This document shows positions 1 through 8,357 of a DNA stretch of 64,000 bases, one piece after another. A program made the translations under genes and the position numbers. Source of the DNA: Planctomycetota bacterium (GTDB lineage Bacteria > Planctomycetota > J058 > JAJDCQ01); assembly GCA_029260755.1 (NCBI GenBank), contig JAJDCQ010000173.1, positions 57,836 through 121,835 of the forward strand, in the 5' to 3' direction. Positions within the stretch are counted from its first letter, which is position 1; each line of letters begins with the position of its first letter. The notes below the pieces were generated by a model. The model saw nothing but the letters and a program-made list of their open reading frames with translations. It was not told the origin of the DNA and did not search any database.

Positions 1-884
1 CGCTCGCGCGCGTTCTCGATCGCGTCCGAGAGCGAGCGGACCTTTCGGTCGGCCCACGCGTGCAGCCGATCGACCCAGCTCGATCCGCCGGCAGCCTCGC
101 CGACGCCCTCGCCGACGCCCTCGCCACCAACGCCGCCGCCCGCGCCCGCCCGGTCGCCCGAGGCCGGCTTGGTCGCCCAGCGAACGCCCTTCGCGAGCTG
201 TCGCCCGAGGAACCGCCCGGCGCGGCCGACCGCCCCGGGGTCCCGATCGCCGTCGGCGGGCGGCGGGTCGTCCTCCTCGCCGAGGTCCGAGGGCGAGCCA
301 TCGCCTATGTCGTCGCGCCCGCTCGCGATGATCCCCTCCACGGTCGGGGGACGCTCGACCCGCACGCGCTCGAGGCGCGGCGGATCGGCCTCGCCCGTTC
401 GCGCCTCGTCCCACGCCTCGACCGCCGCCTCGGGGCGCCGGGCGGAGCGCGCCGGAGGGGCGAGGAGGTCGGCCACGGCGAGCGCCTCGACCGACGCGAA
501 GCCGCACAGCCCGATGGCCGGGTGGATCACGGCGACCTCGGAGACGAGCGCGCGGACGAGCTCGTCGTCGCCGACCTCGGGGAAGAGGCGCGCATCGCAG
601 GGCAGGAACAGTCGCCCGCCGCGGAGGGTGTAGGGCTGCGCCCAGGCCGATGGACGGGCCGCGTCGGCGTCGCGCGGGACGACGAGGACGGCGCTCGGGG
701 TGCGGTCGCGGATCGAGGTCGGCAGGACGAAGAGGCGGAGCCCGGCCGGGTCGTTCCAGGTCGAGACCTCCGCCAGCCACGCGGCAGGATCGCCGCCGGG
801 CAGGAGCCAGGCGCGGGCGGCCGCGACCGCGTCGAGACGCGGGCGGAGGGCGAGGCGGAACGGGTGGCCCGCCGGCGTGCTCAT
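1..884 (-). CDS. Large partner protein of MoxR-vWA-beta-propeller ternary system, N-terminal part (runs off window)
   Basis: I read this on the minus strand from the ATG at 884, which overlaps the stop of the upstream gene by ATGA; the frame stays open to base 1, so only about 294 residues are visible. The first ~130 residues are globular (LRLFVLPTS, GRLFLPCDARLFPEVGDDEL, HPAIGLCGF). A low-complexity Gly/Glu/Asp linker with GEGVGEGVGE follows, then a helical stretch beginning SSWVDRLHAWADRK. From memory this matches the N-terminus of the large helical-repeat partner of MoxR-vWA-propeller systems (bpX0-like), usually several hundred residues longer. No catalytic motif is visible. The role is inferred from the coupled neighbours; the family assignment is moderately sure. 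Confidence 0.7.
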   Translation of the reverse strand, partial: MSTPAGHPFRLALRPRLDAVAAARAWLLPGGDPAAWLAEVSTWNDPAGLRLFVLPTSIRDRTPSAVLVVPRDADAARPSAWAQPYTLRGGRLFLPCDARLFPEVGDDELVRALVSEVAVIHPAIGLCGFASVEALAVADLLAPPARSARRPEAAVEAWDEARTGEADPPRLERVRVERPPTVEGIIASGRDDIGDGSPSDLGEEDDPPPADGDRDPGAVGRAGRFLGRQLAKGVRWATKPASGDRAGAGGGVGGEGVGEGVGEAAGGSSWVDRLHAWADRKVRSLSDAIENARE

Positions 885-3613
885 CGGAGACCTCCGACGA
901 ACGACTCGACGTGGCGCCACACCTCGTCCGGCGGGCTCGTCGTCGCCTCACCGACGAAGTACGACGACCCGGTGACCTGACCGGCGCTCGACCAGATCGC
1001 GGTCGGCTCGTCCGTCAGAACGATGGACAGCTCGGGGATCGACGCGTCGGCGCTGCGGCAATGGAGCAGCCCTCGGCCGTCGATCCAGGCGCAGCTCCCG
1101 TTCGGCCACCGGGCGCACCGGAGCGAGACCCGGGCGCCGGGCGCCGGGGCGACCTCCTCGAAGCTCTGACCGTACCAGGTCGTGAACTCGTTCGGCGCGC
1201 GCGCCTCGAACGTCACGGGCGCGATCCCGGGGCCGTGCGGGTCGTAGTGGAGGTGGAGGGTGAACCCCTTCGTCGTCATCAGGGTGAGCCGGCCGAGCGC
1301 GTCGACGCCGACCGCCTTGATCTTGCGGCGGACGTTCGGCCCGCGGGTCAGGTCGAAGAGGGCGGGCTCGAGGTCGGGGACGTTGTCGCGCCAGACGAGC
1401 CGCGCCTGCTTCCTCGCGATGTCGATGACGTAGCTCGACTCGGTCGCCTCCTTCTTGTCGCGGAGGCGAAGGAGGAGCCGGTTGCCGTCACACGAGGTGC
1501 GCCTCACCTCGACCAGTCGAAGATCGGCCGAGACGCGGTGGAGCTGAAACACCGGCTGCTCGCCGCCGATCGTCGGAAAGACGTCGCCCGAGTCGCCGAC
1601 CGCCCAGGGGACCGGCTCGTCGACGCGGTCGAACAGGTAGGCGACGCCGCCGGGGCCGGGCACCTCGGTGAGCGTCGGTGTGCCGCCGCGATGATCGACG
1701 GTGAGCCACGTCTCGCCGCTCCGGAGGAACCGGCCGCCGACCCACCGCGTGAGGGCCTCGAGCCGGAGCTGTCCGGCGCGGCGGCCGGTCGCGAGGCCGT
1801 GGGCCTCGATCACCGAGTCGCCGATGAGGAGGACGTGCCCGCTCCGGAGGACGGCGTGACGAGGCCGCGCGACCTCGGCGTCGAGGACGGCCTGGGTGCA
1901 GCGGCCGCTCGACAGGTCGGCCACGATGAGGTGGAGCCGTCCGTCGGTGTGGTCGCGGACGAGCGCCCAGCCGGTCGCATCCTCGCTCACGCCGATCGCC
2001 GCGAGGCGGCCGGCCGGGACCCGGGCGGTCAGCTCGCGCGCTCCCTGGCGGGGCCCCTCCCAGTGGAGGAAGCGGCCGTCGCGGGTGACGCCGACCGCGC
2101 CGAGGCGCGGGTGGTGAAAGCTCCGGGCGATGCCGACCGAGTGGGGGAGCAGGAGCGGGAACGGCTCGAGGGCGAGGATCGCCGGCGCCCCGGCGTCGTC
2201 GCGCGGCGTGGCGAGGGGCGCGCTCGGGCGCGGTCCGGCCGGCGCGAGCTGGTCGAGCGAGAGGGTGGCCTCACTCACCGCCTTGGTTCCCCGCGCGGTG
2301 CGCGCGACGAGGCGGTAGCGACCGTCGCGGTCGACGGTGGCGATCAGGAGTCGATGCTGGTCGGGGAGGCCGCGCAGCGTCGCCTGAAGCTCGGGATCGG
2401 CGACCGCATCGGGATGCGTGATGAGGATCGCCTCGGTCGTCCCGCCGTCCGGCGCCCGGGCGGCCGTCTCGGCGAGGAACGCCTCGAGGGCGGCGCCGGG
2501 GTGGGGGGCGCCCTCGAGGGCCGAGAGGTGCTCGAGGAGGCCCTCGCGGCTGCCGAGGTCGACGTCGTCGAGGTCGCCCGCGTCGGTCGGCCGCCTCACG
2601 ACCAGCTCGGTGCTCGGGCTGGCGACGGCGGCGAGGGCGAGGGCGACGGCGCTCGCGAAGAAGCGGGGGACGCCCCACATCCGGACGCCGGCATCGATGA
2701 GGATCGCGCGGAGGCCCCGCGGGCTCCGCGGCGGCGCCTCGCGCCGGAGGTAGAGCGCCTCGTTCATCGCGATCCGGACCGCGAGGGTGAGGTCGTCCTG
2801 GGCGAGCTCGCTGACCAGGAGCTGGTCGAGGCGGCCGCGGTTCGCGATGTCGGAGACGCCGCCGAGGGGGAGCTCCTCCCGGCTGCTCACCGCGCGCGGG
2901 ACGTGGGCGGCGGCCATGAGCTCCCGCGCGAGGCGAGCGAGCCCGGCGAGCTCTTTGTCGTCGGAGAGGCGGTCGAGGAGCGCCCGCACCCGCTCGGACG
3001 GCGCGAGGTCGGGCTCGTCGGGCGGCGCCGGCGGCGCGTCGAGGCCGGTCCGGATCCTCAGGAGGAGCCGCTCCTCGTCGACGCGCTGCAGGCCGCCGCC
3101 GAGGGCGCGGAGCGCGCGGAGGAGCTCGAAGCGCGCCTCGTCGATCGAGGAGACGCGCGGGTCGATCGCGAGGTCGAAGTCGCCGAGGGCCGCGAGGATC
3201 GTGGCCGCCTCGTCGGGGCTGCCGCGGCCGGACGCGTCCTCGAAGACCATCTCGGCGAGGGCGAGCTTCGCCGCGAGGGTCGCGCGGAGCTCGGGCCGGA
3301 TCTCGGTGACGCCGTCGAACGTCTCGACGAGGCTCCGGAGCTGCTCGCGCATCTCGAGGTGGACGGCGAGGGCGGCGAAGCTCCGCCACGCCGCGCGGTG
3401 CCACTGATCGCGGCACGTCCCGAGGAGTAGGACGATCGCGCCGAACGGAGGCAGGCCGCGGGGCGCGAGGCGCTCGAGGACGGCCTCGACCTCCTGGCGG
3501 AACGCGATCGTCGTTCCGTCGGACCAGGTGAGGACGGCGCCGTCCTCGCTCCAGGACCAGAACGACCGGGTCGTCGGGCGGAGGTACGCGCTCGAGCCGA
3601 TGGTCCGCATCAT
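881..3613 (-). CDS. bpX3-vWA-beta-propeller protein of MoxR ternary system
   Basis: This is 910 residues from the ATG at 3613, which overlaps the previous stop (ATGA); a second ATG follows directly. Residues 1-75 resemble the bpX3 domain (WSWSEDGAVLTWSDGTTIAF, LAPRGLPPFGA). Residues ~110-300 are helical and end in a block typical of these proteins (GGVSDIANRGRLDQLLVSEL). Residues ~301-430 form a von Willebrand A-like domain whose metal-site strand reads ILIDAGVRMWG, so the classical DxSxS motif is altered to DxGxR. The C-terminal ~440 residues contain repeated beta-blade-like segments, consistent with a propeller. In this family the vWA protein is thought to be the partner remodelled by the MoxR ATPase. 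Domain calls are from pattern recognition. Confidence 0.82.
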   Translation of the reverse strand: MMRTIGSSAYLRPTTRSFWSWSEDGAVLTWSDGTTIAFRQEVEAVLERLAPRGLPPFGAIVLLLGTCRDQWHRAAWRSFAALAVHLEMREQLRSLVETFDGVTEIRPELRATLAAKLALAEMVFEDASGRGSPDEAATILAALGDFDLAIDPRVSSIDEARFELLRALRALGGGLQRVDEERLLLRIRTGLDAPPAPPDEPDLAPSERVRALLDRLSDDKELAGLARLARELMAAAHVPRAVSSREELPLGGVSDIANRGRLDQLLVSELAQDDLTLAVRIAMNEALYLRREAPPRSPRGLRAILIDAGVRMWGVPRFFASAVALALAAVASPSTELVVRRPTDAGDLDDVDLGSREGLLEHLSALEGAPHPGAALEAFLAETAARAPDGGTTEAILITHPDAVADPELQATLRGLPDQHRLLIATVDRDGRYRLVARTARGTKAVSEATLSLDQLAPAGPRPSAPLATPRDDAGAPAILALEPFPLLLPHSVGIARSFHHPRLGAVGVTRDGRFLHWEGPRQGARELTARVPAGRLAAIGVSEDATGWALVRDHTDGRLHLIVADLSSGRCTQAVLDAEVARPRHAVLRSGHVLLIGDSVIEAHGLATGRRAGQLRLEALTRWVGGRFLRSGETWLTVDHRGGTPTLTEVPGPGGVAYLFDRVDEPVPWAVGDSGDVFPTIGGEQPVFQLHRVSADLRLVEVRRTSCDGNRLLLRLRDKKEATESSYVIDIARKQARLVWRDNVPDLEPALFDLTRGPNVRRKIKAVGVDALGRLTLMTTKGFTLHLHYDPHGPGIAPVTFEARAPNEFTTWYGQSFEEVAPAPGARVSLRCARWPNGSCAWIDGRGLLHCRSADASIPELSIVLTDEPTAIWSSAGQVTGSSYFVGEATTSPPDEVWRHVESFVGGLR

Positions 3614-4362
3614 CGGGGTCGGCTCCGGAGCGCGTTCGCGGCGGTCGCGCGGAGAGCGCTCCGCGTCGCGGGGACGAACGCCTCGACCGGGATCGTCTCG
3701 ACGCCTCCGTCGCGATCGAGGAGGGCGAGGCCAGGCGCGGCGACGCCGAGGGCCGCGGCGAGCACGGTCGGATCCGAGATCGGCGTCGGCTCGAAGCCGG
3801 ACGGCCACGCGACCGCGCCCGCGACGACGAGGCGCTGCCCGGGGAGCGGCGGCAGCGGACGACCGAGGACGAGGGCCCGCGAGGCGGAGGCGGCGAACGC
3901 CAGGCGACGCACCCGAACCGAGGGTGCCGTCTCCACCCACTCGAGGAACGCGTCGAGCCGGACCAGGATCGCGTCGGGGTCGCGGCCGCCCCGCTCGCTC
4001 CGGACGAGGCCGATCCTCACCCGCTCGGGCGCCGCGCCGCCGAACGCGGCGGGCTGAGGCTCCGGGACGAGCCAGGTCTCGATCGGACGCCAGACGCCGG
4101 CGGGGAGGCGCGCGGTCGGCACGGTCGCCTCGGGCGGACGGAGGCGGCCGTCCTGCCCGATCGAGTAGCGCTTCCCCGGGAGGCGCCGCACGAGCCGGTC
4201 GGTCCCCGCGTCGGCGCGGTCGCCTCGCAGCCACACCGCGTCGGCCGTGGTGAGGACCGAGACGCCGTGACCGAGGCGGAGCAGCGCCGAGGCGCCGGCG
4301 CGGCGCGGCGGCAGACACACGGCCCAGGGGCCGGTCGTCTCGGGGTCGCGGTGGGGGCTCAC
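3610..4362 (-). CDS. bpX2-like component of MoxR ternary system
   Basis: This 250-residue cytosolic protein starts at GTG 4362; an AGGTGA ribosome-binding sequence lies across the end of the MoxR gene 9 bases upstream. No signal peptide or membrane segment is seen. Recognisable blocks are a Trp-containing strand (DAVWLRGD), GVWRPIETWLVP, VRRLAFAAS, LPPLPGQR and the C-terminal FVPATRSALRATAANAL. From memory these are the conserved positions of the bpX2 domain that accompanies MoxR and vWA-propeller proteins. It has no catalytic motif and probably acts as a structural or adaptor subunit. Its stop overlaps the start of the vWA-propeller gene by four bases, which supports stoichiometric synthesis. 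Confidence 0.78.
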   Translation of the reverse strand: MSPHRDPETTGPWAVCLPPRRAGASALLRLGHGVSVLTTADAVWLRGDRADAGTDRLVRRLPGKRYSIGQDGRLRPPEATVPTARLPAGVWRPIETWLVPEPQPAAFGGAAPERVRIGLVRSERGGRDPDAILVRLDAFLEWVETAPSVRVRRLAFAASASRALVLGRPLPPLPGQRLVVAGAVAWPSGFEPTPISDPTVLAAALGVAAPGLALLDRDGGVETIPVEAFVPATRSALRATAANALRSRPR

Positions 4363-4371
4363 GGTCTCGTC

Positions 4372-5541
4372 TCACCTCGTCCCGAGGGCGGCCCAGAGCC
4401 GCTCGATCCGCTCGCGGAGGAAGCCGCGCTGCTCCTCGCCGCCGACCCACTCGCAGCGTCCGGCGAGGAGGCTCACCTGGTCGCGGAGGCGGGCGCGGCC
4501 GGGCGCGTCGGACTCGGGCGTCTGCTCGAGCTCGGCGGCCAGCCGATCGAGGTCGGCGGCGAGCCGCTCGGGGTCGGGCCGCTCCGCCGGACGGGCGCGC
4601 GGGTGGTCGTTGGCGTCGGCCGCGGCCGCGCCGGCGCCGCGGCTGACGACGTCGTCGACGATCCCGGCGAGCACCTCCTGCTGCTCCTCGGTGTCCCAGA
4701 TGTGGCGGACGACCCACAGGTCGGAGACGCGCGCAGTCGTCCGCCCGCAGAGGAGCGCGCTCGCGGCGACGAGGCGCTGCAGCTTCACCGCCCGTCGATC
4801 GCTGACGGCGATCCCGCCGTCGCGAAGCCGCCCGACGAGCTCGACGTAGGCGGGCCGCGCCGGGCCGAGGTCCACGGCGGCAATGAGGCCGTGGAGGGCG
4901 CGGACGTCGTCCATCGTCACGCCGGCGGGGCGCTCGGCGTCCGCGCGCGAGGCGACGTCGAGCTTCCAGCCGGCATCGAGGACGCTCCCGAGGTGCTCGG
5001 TGGCGACGTTGTCGCTCTGCACCCGCAGGAGGAACCGATCGAAGAGCGCGCCGAGGGCGTCGTCCTCGGGGAGGTGGTTGCTCGCGCCGACGACCATGAG
5101 GAGGGGAAGCCTCCGGGACTCGCGCCCCCGCCGGAACATCCGCTCGTTCAGCACGGTCAGCAGGCTGTTCAGGATCGCCGAGTTCGCGTTCAGCAGCTCG
5201 TCGAGGAAGACGAGCGAGGCCTCGGGGAGCATCCCGTCGGTGTTCGTGACGAGGTCGCCCTCGCGAAGCCGCCGGATGTCGAACGGGCCGAAGAGCTCGT
5301 TCGGCTCGGTGAACCGGGTCAGGAGATACTCGAAGCTCCGCCCCTCGAGGCGGCGGGCGAGCTCCTGGACGAGCGCGCTCTTCGCCGTGCCCGGCGGACC
5401 GAGGATGAAGAGGTTCTCGCCGGCGGCGAGCGAGACGCCGAGGAGGTCGACGATCTCGTCCTTCCCGACGAAGGTCGCCTTGAGCGGGTCGAGGACGCCG
5501 CGGACGAGCCGGGCGGCGATCTCGAGGCGAGGGTCGGTCAT
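4372..5541 (-). CDS. MoxR-family AAA+ ATPase of ternary system
   Basis: This is a 389-residue AAA+ ATPase of the MoxR group (RavA-like). Walker A is GPPGTAKS at 48-55, Walker B LVFLDE at 110-115 and sensor 1 GASNH around 152-156. The MoxR-type segment TRFTEPNELFGPFDI lies between the Walker motifs, and the NSLLTVLNERMF block is also typical. The C-terminal ~120 residues form the lid plus a charged helical tail. Such ATPases act as hexameric chaperones that remodel a vWA-domain partner, here presumably the protein encoded two genes downstream. The ATG at 5541 overlaps the preceding stop by ATGA. Confidence is high for the ATPase and fairly high for its place in this system. Confidence 0.93.
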   Translation of the reverse strand: MTDPRLEIAARLVRGVLDPLKATFVGKDEIVDLLGVSLAAGENLFILGPPGTAKSALVQELARRLEGRSFEYLLTRFTEPNELFGPFDIRRLREGDLVTNTDGMLPEASLVFLDELLNANSAILNSLLTVLNERMFRRGRESRRLPLLMVVGASNHLPEDDALGALFDRFLLRVQSDNVATEHLGSVLDAGWKLDVASRADAERPAGVTMDDVRALHGLIAAVDLGPARPAYVELVGRLRDGGIAVSDRRAVKLQRLVAASALLCGRTTARVSDLWVVRHIWDTEEQQEVLAGIVDDVVSRGAGAAAADANDHPRARPAERPDPERLAADLDRLAAELEQTPESDAPGRARLRDQVSLLAGRCEWVGGEEQRGFLRERIERLWAALGTR

Positions 5542-6188
5542 GGGGTCGTCGGCTCCTGGCTGTCCGTGCGGAGGGCGGCGGCGAGCTCGGGCTGGAGCTC
5601 GCCGTGGATTCCGATCGCGGCGGCGACCGCGTCACGGACGCGCGGGTCGCCGAGGCGGCTGGCGTCGCCGGCGTCGATCACGCGATCGACGTAGACGGCG
5701 AAGAGGGCGGGGTCATCGGTGATCGAGGGATCGAGCGACACCGGCCCGAGGTCGGCGACCCCGACGCTCGAGAGCGGCCAGCGCCGGGCGAGGTCGCGGA
5801 GGCCGTGGACGAGCGGGTCGTCCTCGCTGACGCCGCGGCCGAGCGCAATCAGCTCGGGGAGGTGACGGAAGGCGAGATCGACCGACCAGACGACGTCGGC
5901 GGTGGCGGGCGCGGGGCACGCGACCTGGAGACTGCCGGTGACCGTCTCGGCGCTGACCTCGCGGAAGGCGAGGAACTGACACGATCGGTAGAGCATCGCC
6001 GCCGCCCAGCGGGCGGCGTCGCGATGGAGGGCGGGCGCGCGGCTCGGGCCGACGGCGCGGGCGACCGCGTCTGCCTCCTCGATGACGGGGTCGGCGGCGG
6101 CGATCTCCTCGGAGGTCGGCGGCTCGGCGTCGAGGATCGACGCGACCCCGGATTGCTCGAGATTGGTGAGGAAGCTTCGAAACGGCAT
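5538..6188 (-). CDS. bpX4-like component of MoxR ternary system, first gene of operon
   Basis: This 216-residue soluble protein has conserved blocks AARWAAAMLYRSCQFL, VVWSVDLAFRHLPEL, DPLVHGLRDLARRWPLSSVG and LFAVYVDRVIDAGDASRLGDPRVRDA (cited here in part: YVDRVI, SRLGDPRVR). These match my memory of the bpX4 domain. No enzyme motif is present. The ATG at 6188 has AAGG close upstream. It is the first gene of the minus-strand operon, with the divergent M28 peptidase gene 203 bases away. A weak minus-strand promoter (TTGCGG at 6228-6223, 17 bases, TACGCT at 6205-6200) would give a very short leader. Function beyond membership of the ternary system is unknown. Confidence 0.75.
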   Translation of the reverse strand: MPFRSFLTNLEQSGVASILDAEPPTSEEIAAADPVIEEADAVARAVGPSRAPALHRDAARWAAAMLYRSCQFLAFREVSAETVTGSLQVACPAPATADVVWSVDLAFRHLPELIALGRGVSEDDPLVHGLRDLARRWPLSSVGVADLGPVSLDPSITDDPALFAVYVDRVIDAGDASRLGDPRVRDAVAAAIGIHGELQPELAAALRTDSQEPTTP

Positions 6189-6300
6189 GACCTTGTGGGA
6201 GCGTAGCGCGCCCGGCGGGCGCCCGCAACGGCGGCCCGTCCGAGCCCGCGTTCGGGCCTATCTCCTGGACGCCGCGCGGGCCGCCTCGTTTCGCCAAATC

Positions 6301-6329
6301 TTGCCCAACCCCCGGTCCGTCGTTAGGAT
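6301..6329 (+). promoter_or_regulatory. Candidate sigma70-type promoter of M28 peptidase
   Basis: TTGCCC at 6301-6306 and TAGGAT at 6324-6329 are separated by 17 bases; each box matches consensus at four of six positions. Transcription would start near 6336, about 55 bases upstream of the ATG at 6392. The boxes stand out in GC-rich DNA, but this is a pattern match only. Confidence 0.4.
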
Positions 6330-6339
6330 GCGGCGCCTC

Positions 6340-6360
6340 GACGGGGCGGAGCGCCCCGTC
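6340..6360. repeat. Perfect 9-bp inverted repeat in peptidase leader
   Basis: GACGGGGCG at 6340-6348 and CGCCCCGTC at 6352-6360 are exact inverted copies around a GAG loop. The stem lies in the predicted 5' leader of the M28 peptidase, between the candidate promoter and the ribosome-binding site (GGGAG at 6381-6385). It could affect transcript stability or translation; no further evidence is seen. Confidence 0.5.
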
Positions 6361-6391
6361 TCATCGCCGTATCGCCGTTCCGGGAGCTCTC

Positions 6392-8062
6392 ATGAATCGC
6401 GCCGCATCGATCTTCATCATTGGTAGCCTCTCATTGTCCGCCCTGGTCACCACCAGAGCGGTCGCCACCGACGCAGAGGACGTCGAGGCGGCGCAGGCCG
6501 CCGCACGCGAGTCCATCCGCGCGAACGAGGCGTTCGCCCACGTGCGGTTCCTCGCGAGCGACGCCCTCGGCGGACGCGACACGCCGAGCGACGGCCTCAA
6601 GATCGCGGCCCAGTACGCGGCCGCCCTCTTCGAGAGCTGGGGGCTCGAGCCGGTCGGCGACGACGGCACCTACTTCCAGAAGTTCGAGCTCGCCGCCGTC
6701 GCCCCGACCGCGTCGAGCGGCCTCGGCTGGTCGAGCGCGCGCGGGGAGGGCCGCGTCGACCTCACCGCCGAGACGGCGACGCCGTTCCCGTTCACGCCGA
6801 ACGGCAAGGTGACCGCGCCGGTCGTCTTCTGCGGCTACGGGATCACCGCGGAGGACCAGGGGTACGACGACTACGCCGGGATCGACGTCGAGGGCAAGAT
6901 CGCCCTGATCCTGCGCTATACGCCGCGAGAGAAGGACACCGAGCAGTACTTCGGCACCCCGGCCGGCCGGCGCCACGCCTACTTCCAGACGAAGTACGAC
7001 AACGCCATCGCGCACGGCGCCGCGGGCGTCCTCGTCGTGACGGGCCCCCTCCACCACGACGCTGACAACTTCGTCTTCAGCTGGCCGAGCTCGGGTGGGC
7101 GCGGTCGCGGAAGCGACGGGGGCGCGCCGGGGATGCACGTCGCGCAAGCGACGCTCGATCGGATGCTCGGCACCGTCGGGCTCGGGATGAGCGAGCTGAA
7201 GAGCTGGCAGGCCGCGATCGACGAGTCGATGAAGCCGCGCAGCCGGGCGATCGACGGCCTGAAGGCGACGGTCGACGTGACGATGGCGCGCAGCCCGCTC
7301 CCGACCAAGAACGTCATCGGAGTCGTCCGCGGGACCGACCCGAACCTTCGCGACGAGGTGATCGTGGTCGGCGGGCACTACGACCACGTCGGCATCGGCG
7401 GCGGCGGTGCCGACCGGATCCACAACGGCGCCGACGACAACGCGAGCGGCAGCTCGGGCGTCCTCGAGATCGCTCAGGCGTTCGCGACGAGCCCGCTCAA
7501 GCCGCGCCGGACGCTCGTCTTCATGCTCTTCGCGGGCGAGGAGAAGGGCCTGCTCGGGGCGCGTCACTACGTCCGCAACCCGGTCTTCCCGATCGAGAAG
7601 ACGGTCGCGATGATCAACCTGGACATGATCGGCCGCAACGCGACCGACGACGTCGAGGTGATCGGCGCCTTCCAGAACAAGGACCTCTCGGCGCTCGCCA
7701 AGCGGGCGAACCGCACCGTCGGAATGAAGCTGACCGAGCCGCAGTCGATCTCGGGCGGGAGCGACCACATGCCGTTCATCAGCGGCGGCGTGCCGGCGGT
7801 CTTCTTCTTCAGCGGATTCCACCGCGAGTATCACCAGCCCGGCGACCACGCCGAGCTGATCAACCGCGAGAAGCTCGAGAAGATCTCGCGGCTCGCCTTC
7901 AACTGCGCCTGGGAGCTCGCCATGAGCGACTGGTGGCCCGAGCGGCCGCAGGCGCGCGACGGCGGCGGACGTCGCCCCCGGCCCGAGGGCGGCGGCGCGC
8001 CGACGCCCACGCCGACGCCGGCCAAGCGTGGCCCGCGGAACCCGAAGGCGAAGCTCTACTAG
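6392..8062 (+). CDS. Secreted M28-family metallopeptidase with PA domain
   Basis: This is 556 residues from the ATG preceded by GGGAG. Residues 1-25 form a signal peptide (IFIIGSLSLSALVTTRAVA). A PA-domain-like insert occupies roughly residues 130-235 (VVFCGYGITAEDQGYDDYAG, AAGVLVVTG). The catalytic M28 part carries all expected dizinc residues: GGHYDHVG, GADDNASG, AGEEKGLLG, NLDMIG and YHQPGD. It therefore probably acts outside the cytoplasm as an aminopeptidase, or as a cyclase-like member of the same fold. The last ~40 residues are a Pro/Gly/Arg/Thr-rich tail ending AKLY. A 285-base repeat element starts at the stop codon. The gene appears monocistronic. Confidence 0.93.
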   Translation: MNRAASIFIIGSLSLSALVTTRAVATDAEDVEAAQAAARESIRANEAFAHVRFLASDALGGRDTPSDGLKIAAQYAAALFESWGLEPVGDDGTYFQKFELAAVAPTASSGLGWSSARGEGRVDLTAETATPFPFTPNGKVTAPVVFCGYGITAEDQGYDDYAGIDVEGKIALILRYTPREKDTEQYFGTPAGRRHAYFQTKYDNAIAHGAAGVLVVTGPLHHDADNFVFSWPSSGGRGRGSDGGAPGMHVAQATLDRMLGTVGLGMSELKSWQAAIDESMKPRSRAIDGLKATVDVTMARSPLPTKNVIGVVRGTDPNLRDEVIVVGGHYDHVGIGGGGADRIHNGADDNASGSSGVLEIAQAFATSPLKPRRTLVFMLFAGEEKGLLGARHYVRNPVFPIEKTVAMINLDMIGRNATDDVEVIGAFQNKDLSALAKRANRTVGMKLTEPQSISGGSDHMPFISGGVPAVFFFSGFHREYHQPGDHAELINREKLEKISRLAFNCAWELAMSDWWPERPQARDGGGRRPRPEGGGAPTPTPTPAKRGPRNPKAKLY

Positions 8063-8345
8063 CCCGAGCAGGGGCGATCAACTTCGCACAGGTCCGATGG
8101 GCTCGCCTTCGGCGAGCAGATGTCACCACGGAGACACGGAGACACGGAGGAGCGACTGCGGGCGCCGTATCCCGGCTCGCACGAGCCGACCGGCTCCAGG
8201 AATGGCTCCCTCTCGGTCTCGGTCACGCGAGGCGACGGGAACCAAGAGAAGGAGCGCCGGGATCGATCCGCGACGTGGCATCATCCGAAGCTGCTCCGTG
8301 CCTCCGTGCCTCCGTGGTTCCATCTCTTCATCGACCTGAGCGAGG
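8060..8345. repeat. Intergenic inverted-repeat element, family A copy 1 (MITE-like)
   Basis: This fills the gap between the peptidase stop and the next gene. From 8060: an end sequence CTAGCCCGAGCAGGGGCG, a 17-base TTC-loop hairpin (8101-8117), then an arm of 8-base units (CACGGAGA, CACGGAGA, CACGGAGG; 8125-8149). A conserved ~145-base core follows, then the opposite arm CTCCGTGC, CTCCGTGC, CTCCGTGG near 8294-8317. Copy 2 at 23740-23989 is strongly similar throughout. The copies differ in the number of left-arm units. No protein is encoded in common, so I read it as a non-autonomous repeat or structured 3' element. Confidence 0.7.
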
Positions 8346-8357
8346 AAAGGGAGAGCG

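Noticed and set aside
650..3430. 926-codon plus-strand frame opposite the ternary-system genes
   Set aside because: No domain, no ribosome-binding site and Arg/Glu/Gly-rich composition; it is the reverse shadow of the vWA-propeller gene.
3614..5635. Upstream extension of the bpX3-vWA-propeller frame across the bpX2 and MoxR genes
   Set aside because: The frame is open only because of high GC; the extension is Arg/Pro-rich without motifs, while the overlapped frames carry recognised domains. The real start is the ATG at 3613.
8125..8317. CRISPR-like array from the repeated CACGGAG/CTCCGTG units
   Set aside because: Units are 8 bases, directly adjacent without unique spacers, and arranged as inverted arms; no cas genes occur in the window.
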